Positions 39,425-48,732 of a stretch of DNA of 64,000 nt are shown here, in pieces. The notes below the pieces were generated by a model. That model was not told the DNA's origin, ran no database searches, and saw only the letters and a program-made list of their open reading frames with translations. The stretch is from Cupriavidus pinatubonensis (lineage in GTDB: Bacteria; Pseudomonadota; Gammaproteobacteria; Burkholderiales; Burkholderiaceae). The stretch lies in contig NZ_CP080767.1 of NCBI RefSeq assembly GCF_019602855.1, forward strand, positions 2,294,001 through 2,358,000, given 5' to 3'. Numbering within the stretch: position 1 is the first letter of the stretch; every line of letters starts with the position of its first letter. The position numbers and the translations under genes were made by a program.

Positions 39425-41044
39425 CTACATTGACGTGGTAATCGTGCTCCGTAGCGCTTCGCATTTCTTTGTATTCTTAAAGAGTACAGCTAGATAGCAG
39501 TCGGCGCCATAAAGTTTGTCAATCGCCGCCTTTAATGACAAATGTATTTTTTCCATTTTCTTTGAATTGATGCTCCCCTTGGTCGTGAGGAGTACATTTT
39601 CAATGAATCTGTTTCCATGTACCGCCAACTGTGCTTCGCGCCCCGAATGCTGAGCCGCATATGTCGCGACGATCGAAGAAGCGATGCGCCATCTTTTTAC
39701 CAGCTCCCACGCGGCATTGGCCTCAATATTTTTATCGAAAAGTTTGGAATAGTATCCACTTGGATCGGTAAGTGACCCAACATTACGTTTTGCCACCGTA
39801 ACGCTTGTCATGTTGTCGCTCGATACCGCGAGAGCCGTTGCCAATTCTTGAACCTCAAGCCCATGGTTGACGTCGGCAACACGCTCTCCCCGCCGATAAC
39901 AATACTGAATGCCAATCTTCTTCATTGACTCACCGATACCGTCCTGAATTGGATCGATGGCTAGGAAATCCTTGGCCTCTACACGGTTCTGGGTGTTAGT
40001 GGCGGTAGTTATTCTATTTGCGATGTCAATCGGCGCCTGATCAAGTGAAATTACTTTTATCTGAACATATGCCTTTTTAACCGATTTTGGATTTTTGGCG
40101 TAGGCTTTCGCTATAGACCCCGTTGTTTGGGCCCCATTGACAATTTTTAGATTTCCAACTTTCCAAAATGCGCTCTCCTTCTGATCCCCAAGTCCAATTG
40201 GCTTGCGGATGACCTCGTCGGCAATAGCTGTGATTCCATTGTTTAAATACCAGAAGTCTGCAGGCTGACGAAGAAGCGCTGATTCAATCTGAATATTTAT
40301 ATCACTCTCAGGAAGAGTATTTCGGATATTTTCAGAAAAAAGCAAGTCCTCGTGAGTGGCATACCATTCGGCGACATCCGCGCAAGAAATCTTCCCGTAA
40401 ATTGCGTAGTAGGGTTCCTTCTGTTCGCCCCACTGTAGAAGATTCACGTCAACATCGGATTTTGTGCCAGATTTAACCGCCTTGATTGTCCGAAGGATCC
40501 GCTTCAAGTCAAACGAGCGGAAGCTAACGACCTCTTGAGAGTCAGAATTATTATCCTCTAGAAACTCATCTACGATGGCCTGCGCATCCGCGCTCAGCGC
40601 GTTATCACTATTATATGCGGCAACCAAAATGATTTCTGGATCATTCCGAATTGCATCGGAAATCTCTTGCGAAATGGATTTCACCCTGCTGTTAAATTTT
40701 TTCCAATCCTCATTGAGAAGATCATAAACGCCTGAAATGAATTTTCGAACCTCTCCAGTCTCAATGGTGCTCGTTCCTTTGGTAGACCATTTTGATTGAA
40801 CAATATAGAGCTTATTACGGGGACTATCGAAAATAACCCCATCGATTCCGTTGTCCCTAGTGCCGTCAACGATGTATTTGGCAACTTGAGCGTATTGCAT
40901 TCCAGCCAAACCGGCAAGGCAAATAGCTGCGATGCCACGAGAGAGAAGCTTTCCTTCGTCGCCGTTTATATCATCGAGATAGAGGTGTTCTTTTACAATG
41001 GATTCGATATGGTTGCGAACGCGATTTGAAAGAATGATACTCAT
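39425..41044 (-). CDS. AIPR-family abortive infection protein
   Basis: A 539-residue AIPR protein. The N-terminal DNGIDGVIFD... LYIVQSKW block (about residues 62-86) is PD-(D/E)XK-like, with the Asp and Lys of a nuclease fold. The AIPR core is clear: FWYLNNGITAIADEV, then NLKIVNGAQTTGSIAKA at about 300-320. The family is a known anti-phage defence found on prophages and islands. Its low GC (AT-rich codons) is unlike all neighbours, so it was acquired recently. It sits alone, 266 bases outside the last phage gene. Confidence 0.85.
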   Translation of the reverse strand: MSIILSNRVRNHIESIVKEHLYLDDINGDEGKLLSRGIAAICLAGLAGMQYAQVAKYIVDGTRDNGIDGVIFDSPRNKLYIVQSKWSTKGTSTIETGEVRKFISGVYDLLNEDWKKFNSRVKSISQEISDAIRNDPEIILVAAYNSDNALSADAQAIVDEFLEDNNSDSQEVVSFRSFDLKRILRTIKAVKSGTKSDVDVNLLQWGEQKEPYYAIYGKISCADVAEWYATHEDLLFSENIRNTLPESDINIQIESALLRQPADFWYLNNGITAIADEVIRKPIGLGDQKESAFWKVGNLKIVNGAQTTGSIAKAYAKNPKSVKKAYVQIKVISLDQAPIDIANRITTATNTQNRVEAKDFLAIDPIQDGIGESMKKIGIQYCYRRGERVADVNHGLEVQELATALAVSSDNMTSVTVAKRNVGSLTDPSGYYSKLFDKNIEANAAWELVKRWRIASSIVATYAAQHSGREAQLAVHGNRFIENVLLTTKGSINSKKMEKIHLSLKAAIDKLYGADCYLAVLFKNTKKCEALRSTITTSM

Positions 41045-42404
41045 GATGTCGATGAGTGTGTGCGGCGTGGCTGTGTGGGCGGCCTCAGCAAATGAGCCGG
41101 GTTCTGAATAGTGCGACCGTCGATAATGCCGTATTCAGTCGCGCGCGGCAACGAAAAAAACAGAGGGCTAAGCACCAGCATGGGCACAGTATCTGAAGCA
41201 GCAGTCAGTGGACGCTCGTTGAACGCTAACTCGGATGCAGCGCCACTTCGCACTTACCGACGGTAAGAGACAAGTTGTTGACAGCCAACTGACCGTTCAA
41301 AGGTCGAGCTGCTGCCAAACAGTCGGAGGCAGCCTTCCGACGACCGGCGCTTCTTGGCCGAACCAGGTCGACGCGCGGCGGTTCAGAAGATGGCAGACCT
41401 CCTCCGTCCTAGAACACTCCCCAATGGCTGCAGAAAGACGTCCATGTCATCTGTACTGCACGGTTCCTAAGGCCGCTTCTTCCCGTTTTTCTCATTCACT
41501 GCTACGAGATTGCTACAGCATTGCCTGTCGCTACCCGGAAAACCGCATGGTTAAGCCAAACCGATTCTTACTTCGCACCAGTCCATCATCGGGGCAACCG
41601 AGATGCGGCGGGGGCTTACTTTCATGGGAAAACGGCGTCAGTACTAGGGTCTGCGGGCGGTCTCGCCCTGTCTCGTCGTCTCGGAATTGACCTCGTTGAA
41701 GCCATTTTGGGGTGCAAGCGCTACGTTGTAGCACCACGAAGCATTTCGTGTAGCACCGCCGGGCAACGGAAACGATTGTCGAGCGAACGCAAGGACAAGA
41801 GTATAGGTTACCCGGCGCAGATTCGCCCGAAGCGAGGCCGGAAGCCCCCCACAACCAAACCATGACATTGGTCGCACCAGGCCGACTTCGTTGGCCTTCA
41901 GTCAAGCACGGGCAGTGGAACGCACCCGGTCAGGCCCGCCTTGCGCCGCCCCGCTGCCGGCGCATGGAATGTCGGCGCACCATCCCACTCAACCGGTATG
42001 ATCGCGCGCAGAACACGGCAACGCGCCCCGCCATCGGGTCTCGCCAAGTGAGTCGAGGGGATTCCTGGGCAAGCCTGCTCGCTACGCTCCGGCCCATTAG
42101 CGCTCGGCTACGCCGGCGCCGGACTGTCAACATGACATCGAAAACCAAGTCACCTCCGGTGACCTCCGCGCACGAATCCCGATCCGATATATCATGCTAT
42201 GACGTATCTCGGCTGCTCAAGCGGTTTGAAACCGGCCAGAACAGTGCGCATGGGACGATTACACAAAGCCGCAAAATGATGAGAACGAGCATCGTGTTGC
42301 TATCGGAGATAGGTCGATTCGGTCCCAGGCCGTGGTAAAAAACAGGACAGCAGATAGGCCACAGCGCACGATTGCGCCGCGGCCCGTGCCATCCGCCAGC
42401 TACA
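41045..42404. other. 1.36-kb region without a supported gene
   Basis: Open frames on both strands (for example + 41521-41865, - 41531-41905) have no recognisable domain, no good ribosome site and overlap each other. A GTCACC/GGTGAC hairpin is at 42149-42163. The prophage/island junction should be here or before it. No tRNA or integrase is visible. It may be a worn remnant. Confidence 0.5.
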
Positions 42405-42968
42405 TCAGCGCGCAGCTGCGTTGCGTTCGATCCAGGCCGCGTACGTTGTCAGGTACTTGCCCAGGAAACCGCGGGTAGATTCGTTCGCGATACCGCCCTG
42501 CTCGTCGAACAGCCTGTCCACGCCGCTGATATAGGCCTCTGGCTGCTGCAGGATCGGCACGTTCAGGAATACCAGCGACTGCCGCAGGTGATGATTCGCC
42601 CCGAAACCACCGATGGCGCCGGGCGAAGCGCTGATCACGCCGCCGGGCTTGCCGTCCCAGGCGCTGCTGCCATATGGACGCGATCCGACATCGATCGCGT
42701 TCTTCAGCGGCGCCGGCACGGAGCGGTTGTATTCGGGTGTGACGAAGAGGACCGAATCGGCACGGCGGATGCGGTCGCGAAAGGCGGTCCACTCGGCTGG
42801 CGGACTGGCGTCGAGGTCCTGGTTGTACAACTGCAGGTTGCCAATCTCGACGATTTCGAGCTTGAGTGGCTGTGGCGCCAGCGCGATCAGCGCCTTGGCC
42901 AGCTTTCGACTGAACGACTCCTTGCGCAGGCTTCCCACCAGTACAGCGACATCACGAGGATTGCTCAT
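42405..42968 (-). CDS. NADPH-dependent FMN reductase
   Basis: A 187-residue flavodoxin-fold protein. GSLRKESFSRKLAKAL (P-loop for FMN phosphate) and TPEYNRSVPAPLKNAID (isoalloxazine contact) are the standard motifs of the NADPH-dependent FMN reductase/ChrR-like group. Start 42968. It reduces FMN or quinones; the natural substrate is not known. First host-type gene on the right. Confidence 0.88.
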   Translation of the reverse strand: MSNPRDVAVLVGSLRKESFSRKLAKALIALAPQPLKLEIVEIGNLQLYNQDLDASPPAEWTAFRDRIRRADSVLFVTPEYNRSVPAPLKNAIDVGSRPYGSSAWDGKPGGVISASPGAIGGFGANHHLRQSLVFLNVPILQQPEAYISGVDRLFDEQGGIANESTRGFLGKYLTTYAAWIERNAAAR

Positions 42969-43095
42969 AACGACTCCTTCAACTGTGCGGTTCGAGTGAA
43001 GCGGAATGGCGCCGGCCACATGGATGGCCTGTCATGCCTGGCGCCGATCCAGCCGTCACTCTACCCGAGTCTGGAGAGCCGCGTGGCTCACCCCC

Positions 43096-44178
43096 TTACT
43101 TGCCGAGACTGGCCAGCGGGTGATCTTCCGCACGCCACGGGCTATCGAAGAACGACAGCACTTTCTCGTGACTCACGTCGTCGACGCGCGCGTCCTGCCA
43201 GCGTGGCTTGTGATCCTTGTCGATAGCGAGCGCACGGATGCCTTCCACGCCGTCGCCCTTGCGGAACACGTAGTGCATCATGTCGAGTTCCATGCGAAGT
43301 TCGTCGTCCAGCGACATGGTGCGCGCACGGCGGATCTGCTCGAGCGATACGTGCAGCATCAGCGGCGAACGGCTGCGCAGCATTGCTGCCGTTTGCGCGG
43401 CCCAGTCGCCCGGCGCCTCGCTGATCGCGGCAAGAATGTCGACCATGGTGTCCCCGGCAAAGATACGGTCGATCTCGGCCGACAGCCCCGCAAGCTGGCT
43501 TTGCGCCGGCATGCACGCATCGCGATGCTGCTGCGCGAACGTGGCGATGTGGTCGAGCACGGCCTGGCCGTTGTCGAACGTGCGCGCGCGCAGCGCGCTG
43601 ACCACTTCAGCCAGTACATTGGAAGGCAGATAGGCGTCGGCCAGTCCAGCATAGAGCGCATCGGCCGCGGCAATGACCGTGCCGGTGAGACCCAGGTATT
43701 CGCCGATGCGGCCCGGCGTACGCGCGAGGAACCAGCCCCCACCCACGTCCGGAAACAGCCCGATATTGGTTTCCGGCATGGCCATCTTGGTGCGCTCCGT
43801 GACGAGGCGCAGGCGCGCCCCTTGCGAAATGCCCATGCCGCCGCCCATGACGACACCGTCCATCAGCGCGATATAAGGCTTGGCGTAGCGGTGGATCAGA
43901 AAATTGAGCGCGTATTCCTCGACAAAGAACTGATCGAGCAGCGGATCGCCTTCATGCGCGGCCTTGTGGAAATAGCGAATGTCGCCGCCGGCGCAGAATG
44001 CCTTGCCACCGGCCCCCGCCACCACTACAGCCACGACCTCCGGTGCATTGACCCAGGCCTGCAGTGCCGCGGTCATGGCACGGATCATCTCCAGCGACAG
44101 CGCATTGAGCGCCTGCGGCCGGTTCAGCGTCAGGTAGCCGATGCCACCCTGGACTTCTGTCGTGACGAAGTCAGTCAT
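43096..44178 (-). CDS. Enoyl-CoA hydratase / 3-hydroxyisobutyryl-CoA hydrolase family
   Basis: A 360-residue crotonase-fold protein. Length and PETNIGLFPDVGGGW (Glu136, Asp144) favour the 3-hydroxyisobutyryl-CoA hydrolase type (valine breakdown) rather than a plain hydratase (about 260 residues). FCAGGDIR (61-68) and GGGMGIS (112-118) are the oxyanion-hole regions. Stands alone; no valine pathway genes nearby. Confidence 0.88.
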   Translation of the reverse strand: MTDFVTTEVQGGIGYLTLNRPQALNALSLEMIRAMTAALQAWVNAPEVVAVVVAGAGGKAFCAGGDIRYFHKAAHEGDPLLDQFFVEEYALNFLIHRYAKPYIALMDGVVMGGGMGISQGARLRLVTERTKMAMPETNIGLFPDVGGGWFLARTPGRIGEYLGLTGTVIAAADALYAGLADAYLPSNVLAEVVSALRARTFDNGQAVLDHIATFAQQHRDACMPAQSQLAGLSAEIDRIFAGDTMVDILAAISEAPGDWAAQTAAMLRSRSPLMLHVSLEQIRRARTMSLDDELRMELDMMHYVFRKGDGVEGIRALAIDKDHKPRWQDARVDDVSHEKVLSFFDSPWRAEDHPLASLGK

Positions 44179-44278
44179 GATGCTCTCCTACGCAAATGCA
44201 AGCCGCGATTCTACGCCGATCATTCGCGCGGGAGCGCTGCATGTGCGGCATCCGCACACGCGTCACAGCCTTGTATCG

Positions 44279-45844
44279 TCACGCGAGCCGGAACGTCGAC
44301 ACCAGCGACATCAGCCGCTGCGCCTGATCCTGAAGCGATGCTGCCGCGGCAGCGGCCTGCTCCACCAGTGCTGCGTTCTGCTGCGTCATGCCATCCATGT
44401 GCGACACCGCGAGGTTCACCTGCTCGATGCCGTTGGACTGCTCGTCCGACGCAGAACTGATATCGCGGATGATCGCGCTCACGCGCCGCACGGCATCGAC
44501 GATGTCCTGCATCGCACGGCCCGCGTCATCCACAAGACCCGTGCCCTCGCGCACATTGGCCACCGATTTGCCGATGAGTCCGCGGATTTCCTTCGAAGCG
44601 CCCGCACAACGTTGCGCGAGATCGCGCACATCGCCCGCGACCACCGCGAAGCCCCGACCATGCTCGCCTGCCCGTGCGGCTTCTACCGCCGCATTCAAAG
44701 CGAGGATGTTGGTCTGGAATGCGATCTTCTCGATCACGTCGATGATGTCGACGATCTTGCCCGAACTTGCGTCGATCGACTGCATCGTATGCACCACGCG
44801 CAGCACCGCTTCGCTGCCGCGCTCGGCGAGCGTCGTCGCGTCGTTGGCGAGAGTCGCCGCTTCGCGCGCGCTGTCGGCGTTCTGGCGTACCGTGCCGGTC
44901 AGTTCTTCCATGCTAGACGCCGTTTCTTCCAGCGACGCGGCCTGCTGTTCCGTGCGCTGCGACAGGTCGGCATTGCCGCTCGCAATCTGCCGGCTGGCCG
45001 CGGCGATCGAATCCGCACCGCCGTTGACCTGGCTGACCATGGACACCAGGCTGGCCTGCATATTGCCGAGCATGCCAAGCATGCGGCTGGTTTCGCTGCG
45101 CGCCTTTTCGTCGGCAACGATGCCGGCATCGGTGGCAGCGCCACTGAGATCGCCATCTGCAATGCGCTCGAATCGCGCGATGGCAACGTCCAGAGGCTGC
45201 ACGATAGAACGGCGCAGACGCCATGCCACAACTGTGCTGAAGACCAGGCCGGCAACGAGCACCACCGCTGACCACACGAGCAACTCGTTGTAGCGCTGCT
45301 GCGATTCTTCGTACACGCGGTGCGCACTCGCGATCTGCGCGCGACTCAGATCGCCGCTGGCTGCAGTCAGCGCGATGTCGAGCTTTGGAATGGTTTTCAT
45401 CACCGACGTCATCACCGCTTCGCGGTCGCCGGCCCTCAACGCCGCAACCATCGGCGCAACGCCTTGCGAGAACAACGCTTCCCGCTTGGCAGAGACATCC
45501 TGCGTCAGGTTCGATTCTTCCGCGGAGCGAGGCACGGCGAGGTAAGCCTTCCACGCGGTCTCCGAATCGCGCGCGAAACCCTGCGCCGTTTCGGCGCGCG
45601 CGCGCGCATCGGCGGGATCCTTGGCAAGCGTCGCCTGGTCGAGCAATACACGGACCAGCAACTGGTTGGAACGGGCCTCCGCGAGGCGCATGGCGGCGGT
45701 CAACTGGTGCTCATAGATTTCGTGCGTAGCATCATTGCTACGCGACATGCCGATCATGCCGAAGGCTCCGACAATCAACAGAAGGAGGTTGGTGACGACA
45801 ATCAGGAACCACAATCTGGCGCCGATAGTAGTGTTGCGAAACAT
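44279..45844 (-). CDS. Methyl-accepting chemotaxis protein
   Basis: A 521-residue receptor. Membrane segment 1 (about 10-32), a four-helix periplasmic sensor domain, membrane segment 2 (about 190-212), HAMP (about 213-265) and a long signalling coiled-coil. The hairpin tip EKIAFQTNILALNAAVEAARAGEHGRGFAVVA is canonical. It has no C-terminal NWETF-type tether. It senses small molecules and controls CheA; the ligand is not known. Start 45844. Confidence 0.92.
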   Translation of the reverse strand: MFRNTTIGARLWFLIVVTNLLLLIVGAFGMIGMSRSNDATHEIYEHQLTAAMRLAEARSNQLLVRVLLDQATLAKDPADARARAETAQGFARDSETAWKAYLAVPRSAEESNLTQDVSAKREALFSQGVAPMVAALRAGDREAVMTSVMKTIPKLDIALTAASGDLSRAQIASAHRVYEESQQRYNELLVWSAVVLVAGLVFSTVVAWRLRRSIVQPLDVAIARFERIADGDLSGAATDAGIVADEKARSETSRMLGMLGNMQASLVSMVSQVNGGADSIAAASRQIASGNADLSQRTEQQAASLEETASSMEELTGTVRQNADSAREAATLANDATTLAERGSEAVLRVVHTMQSIDASSGKIVDIIDVIEKIAFQTNILALNAAVEAARAGEHGRGFAVVAGDVRDLAQRCAGASKEIRGLIGKSVANVREGTGLVDDAGRAMQDIVDAVRRVSAIIRDISSASDEQSNGIEQVNLAVSHMDGMTQQNAALVEQAAAAAASLQDQAQRLMSLVSTFRLA

Positions 45845-46165
45845 GGGCTCTCCGGGGTAAAGGGAACGGCCCGACCGGCCGTCCTGCTGGTCTACGGCGC
45901 TCCCGATCGTTCCTTGACCCTTACCTGACGACAGACAGAACTGACTTTTTTGCATCGTCCGGTAACGTGAATCTGGCACCAGGAGGTATCTCTCCTGGTG
46001 TCTTTCTGCGGCGCTTGCAAGCTATGCGCATGCACACCGAATCGCTCGATCCCGGACTGATCGCGCTCTCGTTCGCGCCGGCATTCCTGGACCATCTTGA
46101 AAGGACGCCATAAAAAAAACCGCGCACAAGGCGCGGTTTTTTTATTACTGCGTTGAAGCGCGTTC
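45845..46165. other. Region between chemoreceptor and typA
   Basis: About 320 bases. It holds the promoter of the chemoreceptor, a perfect 9-base inverted repeat (CACCAGGAG-GTATCT-CTCCTGGTG, 45977-46000) and the typA terminator. A + frame (start ATG 46024, stop 46113) of 29 residues ends at that terminator and is open upstream; it has no known family. Confidence 0.4.
46113..46144. terminator. Bidirectional terminator after typA
   Basis: AAAACCGCGC-ACAAG-GCGCGGTTTT with A- and T-runs on either side works on both strands. It lies 22 bases after the typA stop. Confidence 0.8.
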
Positions 46166-47986
46166 TTACACGCCTTCGCGGGAGGCACGCTTGCGCTCGT
46201 GCTCCTTCAGGTGGCGCTTGCGCAGGCGGATGCTCTTCGGCGTGAGCTCGACCAGTTCGTCGTCGGCAATGAACTCCACCGCATACTCGAGCGACATCTG
46301 GATCGGCGGCACCAGGCGCACAGCTTCGTCGGTACCCGAAGCACGCACGTTGGTCAGCTGCTTGCCCTTGATCGGGTTCACGACCAGGTCGTTGTCGCGG
46401 CTGTGGATGCCGATGATCATGCCTTCATACAGCGCATCGCCCGGCTTCACGAACATGCGGCCGCGATCCTGCAGCTTCCACAGCGCGTAGGCCACGGCAT
46501 CGCCATCGTCCTGCGAGATCAGCACGCCGTTGTGGCGCTCGCCCAAGCCGCCTTCGCGCACCGGTGCGTAGTCGTCGAAGATATGGCTGATCAGGCCGGT
46601 ACCGCGCGTCAGCGTCAGGAACTCGCCCTGGAAACCGATCAGGCCGCGGGCCGGGATGCGGTATTCGAGGCGGGTACGGCCCTTGCCGTCCGATGCCATG
46701 TCGAGCAGTTCGCCCTTGCGGCGACCCAGCTCTTCCATCACGCCGCCCTGGTGGCTGTCTTCGACGTCAACGGTCAGCAGTTCGTACGGCTCGTTCTTGA
46801 CGCCGTCGATTTCCTTGAACACCACGCGCGGACGCGATACGGCCAGTTCGTAGCCTTCGCGACGCATGTTTTCCAGCAGGATGGTCAGGTGCAGTTCGCC
46901 GCGGCCCGACACTTCGAAGATCGTGTCATCGCCGGTGTCGTTCACGCGCAGCGCCACGTTCGACTTCAGTTCGCGGTCCAGGCGCTCGCGCAGCTGGCGG
47001 CTGGTCACGAACTTGCCTTCACGGCCCGCCAGCGGCGAGGTGTTAACGCAGAAGTTCATGGTCAGCGTCGGCTCGTCCACCTTCAGCATCGGCAGCGCGT
47101 CCTGGGCGTCCGGCGCGCACACCGTGCAGCCGATTCCCAGTTCTTCAATACCGTTGATCAGCACGATGTCGCCGGCTTCCGCTTCGGACACAATCTCGCG
47201 CTCCAGGCCCTGGAACTTCAGCACCTGGTTGATGCGGCCCTTGATGGGGTTGCCTTCGGGGCCGAACTTGACCACCACGTCCTGCAGCGGCCGGGCGCGG
47301 CCACGCGAGATGCGGCCCACGCCGATCTTGCCGACGTAGCTCGAGTAGTCCAGGGAGATAATCTGCAGTTGCAGGGGACCGTCGCGATCGTCGTCACGCA
47401 CCGGCACCTTGTCCAGCACGGTTTCGAACAGCGGCTTCATGTCGCCGTCGCGCACGTCTTCGGTCAGGCCGGCAAAGCCATTCAGACCCGAGGCGTAGAT
47501 GACCGGGAAGTCAAGTTGCTCGTCGGTGGCGCCCAGCTTGTCGAACAGGTCGAAGGTCTGGTTGATCACCCAGTCCGGGCGCGCGCCCGGGCGGTCGATC
47601 TTGTTGACGACCACGATCGGCTTCAGGCCCAGCGCCAGTGCCTTGCGGGTCACGAAGCGGGTCTGCGGCATCGGGCCTTCAACGGCGTCCACCAGCAGCA
47701 GCACGCCGTCGACCATCGACAGCACGCGCTCCACTTCACCGCCGAAGTCGGCGTGGCCCGGGGTGTCGACGATGTTGATATGGGTGCCGTTGTACTCGAC
47801 GGCACAGTTTTTCGCGAGAATCGTGATCCCGCGTTCCTTTTCCAGGTCGTTCGAGTCCATCACCCGTTCGGCAACCTGCTGGTTGTCACGGAAGGTGCCT
47901 GCCTGGCGCAGGAGTTGGTCGACCAGGGTGGTCTTGCCATGATCGACGTGGGCGATGATGGCGATATTACGGATGGCGCGGGTCAT
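46166..47986 (-). CDS. typA: Translational GTPase TypA/BipA
   Basis: A 606-residue ribosome-binding GTPase. The G1 motif AHVDHGKTT (12-20), DTPGHADFGGEVER (G3) and VNKIDRPGARPDW (G4) are seen, followed by EF-G-like domains and the BipA C-terminal domain. Length is usual. Involved in ribosome assembly and stress/cold adaptation. Single-gene unit with a terminator behind it. Confidence 0.97.
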   Translation of the reverse strand: MTRAIRNIAIIAHVDHGKTTLVDQLLRQAGTFRDNQQVAERVMDSNDLEKERGITILAKNCAVEYNGTHINIVDTPGHADFGGEVERVLSMVDGVLLLVDAVEGPMPQTRFVTRKALALGLKPIVVVNKIDRPGARPDWVINQTFDLFDKLGATDEQLDFPVIYASGLNGFAGLTEDVRDGDMKPLFETVLDKVPVRDDDRDGPLQLQIISLDYSSYVGKIGVGRISRGRARPLQDVVVKFGPEGNPIKGRINQVLKFQGLEREIVSEAEAGDIVLINGIEELGIGCTVCAPDAQDALPMLKVDEPTLTMNFCVNTSPLAGREGKFVTSRQLRERLDRELKSNVALRVNDTGDDTIFEVSGRGELHLTILLENMRREGYELAVSRPRVVFKEIDGVKNEPYELLTVDVEDSHQGGVMEELGRRKGELLDMASDGKGRTRLEYRIPARGLIGFQGEFLTLTRGTGLISHIFDDYAPVREGGLGERHNGVLISQDDGDAVAYALWKLQDRGRMFVKPGDALYEGMIIGIHSRDNDLVVNPIKGKQLTNVRASGTDEAVRLVPPIQMSLEYAVEFIADDELVELTPKSIRLRKRHLKEHERKRASREGV

Positions 47987-48173
47987 TGCAGCGTCTCGCT
48001 GTACGGAAATCTGAAGTAACCCAACATTATAGCATGCTGCGGCGCGACATGCCTTGCGCCAACTGCGCCGAAGACATGGGCAAATTATTTCTAAAACCGA
48101 AATACCGAATTTCTATCCTTGCGGATAGTTAAACGGCTACATATATTTGCCATAGCAAAGATTGCAGAGGCAA

Positions 48174-48653
48174 ATGATGTCACCCGGCTATTCCGCCACT
48201 TCATCCGACGATCCGTTTGATCCCGCCCGCTATGTGATGGCGGAGAGTGTGGGCTACCTGATCTCGCGGGCCAAGAACACGCTCGCGCACAGCATTGAAC
48301 AGGAAGTCAGCGGACTGGACATCACGCATGCCCAGGCCAGTTGCCTGATCATGCTGTCATCCGGGCGCGCCAGCACGGTCACGGACCTGGGCCGGGAACT
48401 GAATACGGACATGGGATCCATCACGCGGCTGCTGAGCCGCATGGAAAAGCGGGGCCTGATCGAACGCACGCGCCGTGATGACGACCGCCGCGTTCTGGAT
48501 GTGACCCTCACGCCAGCGGGCCACGCGCTGGCGGCGCAACTTCCCACAGTCTTCTGCAAGGTGATGGCTCAGCATTTCCGCGGCTTCAGCGCGGAAGAGA
48601 TCGAAATTCTGCGCGGCATGCTCAGGCGTGTGATCTGCAATAACTCCGGCTAG
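48174..48653 (+). CDS. MarR-family regulator of the efflux operon
   Basis: A 159-residue winged-helix protein. HAQASCLIML, STVTDLGRELNTDMGSITRLLSRMEKRGLIERTRRDDDRR and the wing are standard MarR. Start at 48174 (or 48177), after CAGAGG. It is followed directly (80 bases) by outer-membrane, membrane-fusion and transporter genes. By analogy with EmrR it would repress this operon and be released by a toxic ligand. Confidence 0.9.
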   Translation: MMSPGYSATSSDDPFDPARYVMAESVGYLISRAKNTLAHSIEQEVSGLDITHAQASCLIMLSSGRASTVTDLGRELNTDMGSITRLLSRMEKRGLIERTRRDDDRRVLDVTLTPAGHALAAQLPTVFCKVMAQHFRGFSAEEIEILRGMLRRVICNNSG

Positions 48654-48732
48654 CGTGCCGGCATGCTTTGCGCTTGCGCCACCAACATCGATCCAGATAA
48701 CAAGCTGGGCCCCTTCGCCCAATGCATCAACA

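Noticed and set aside
46024..46113. 29-residue + frame ending at the typA terminator
   Set aside because: No ribosome site; the frame is open further upstream without a start; may be chance.
46199..48019. 606-codon open frame on the + strand
   Set aside because: Exact antisense shadow of typA.
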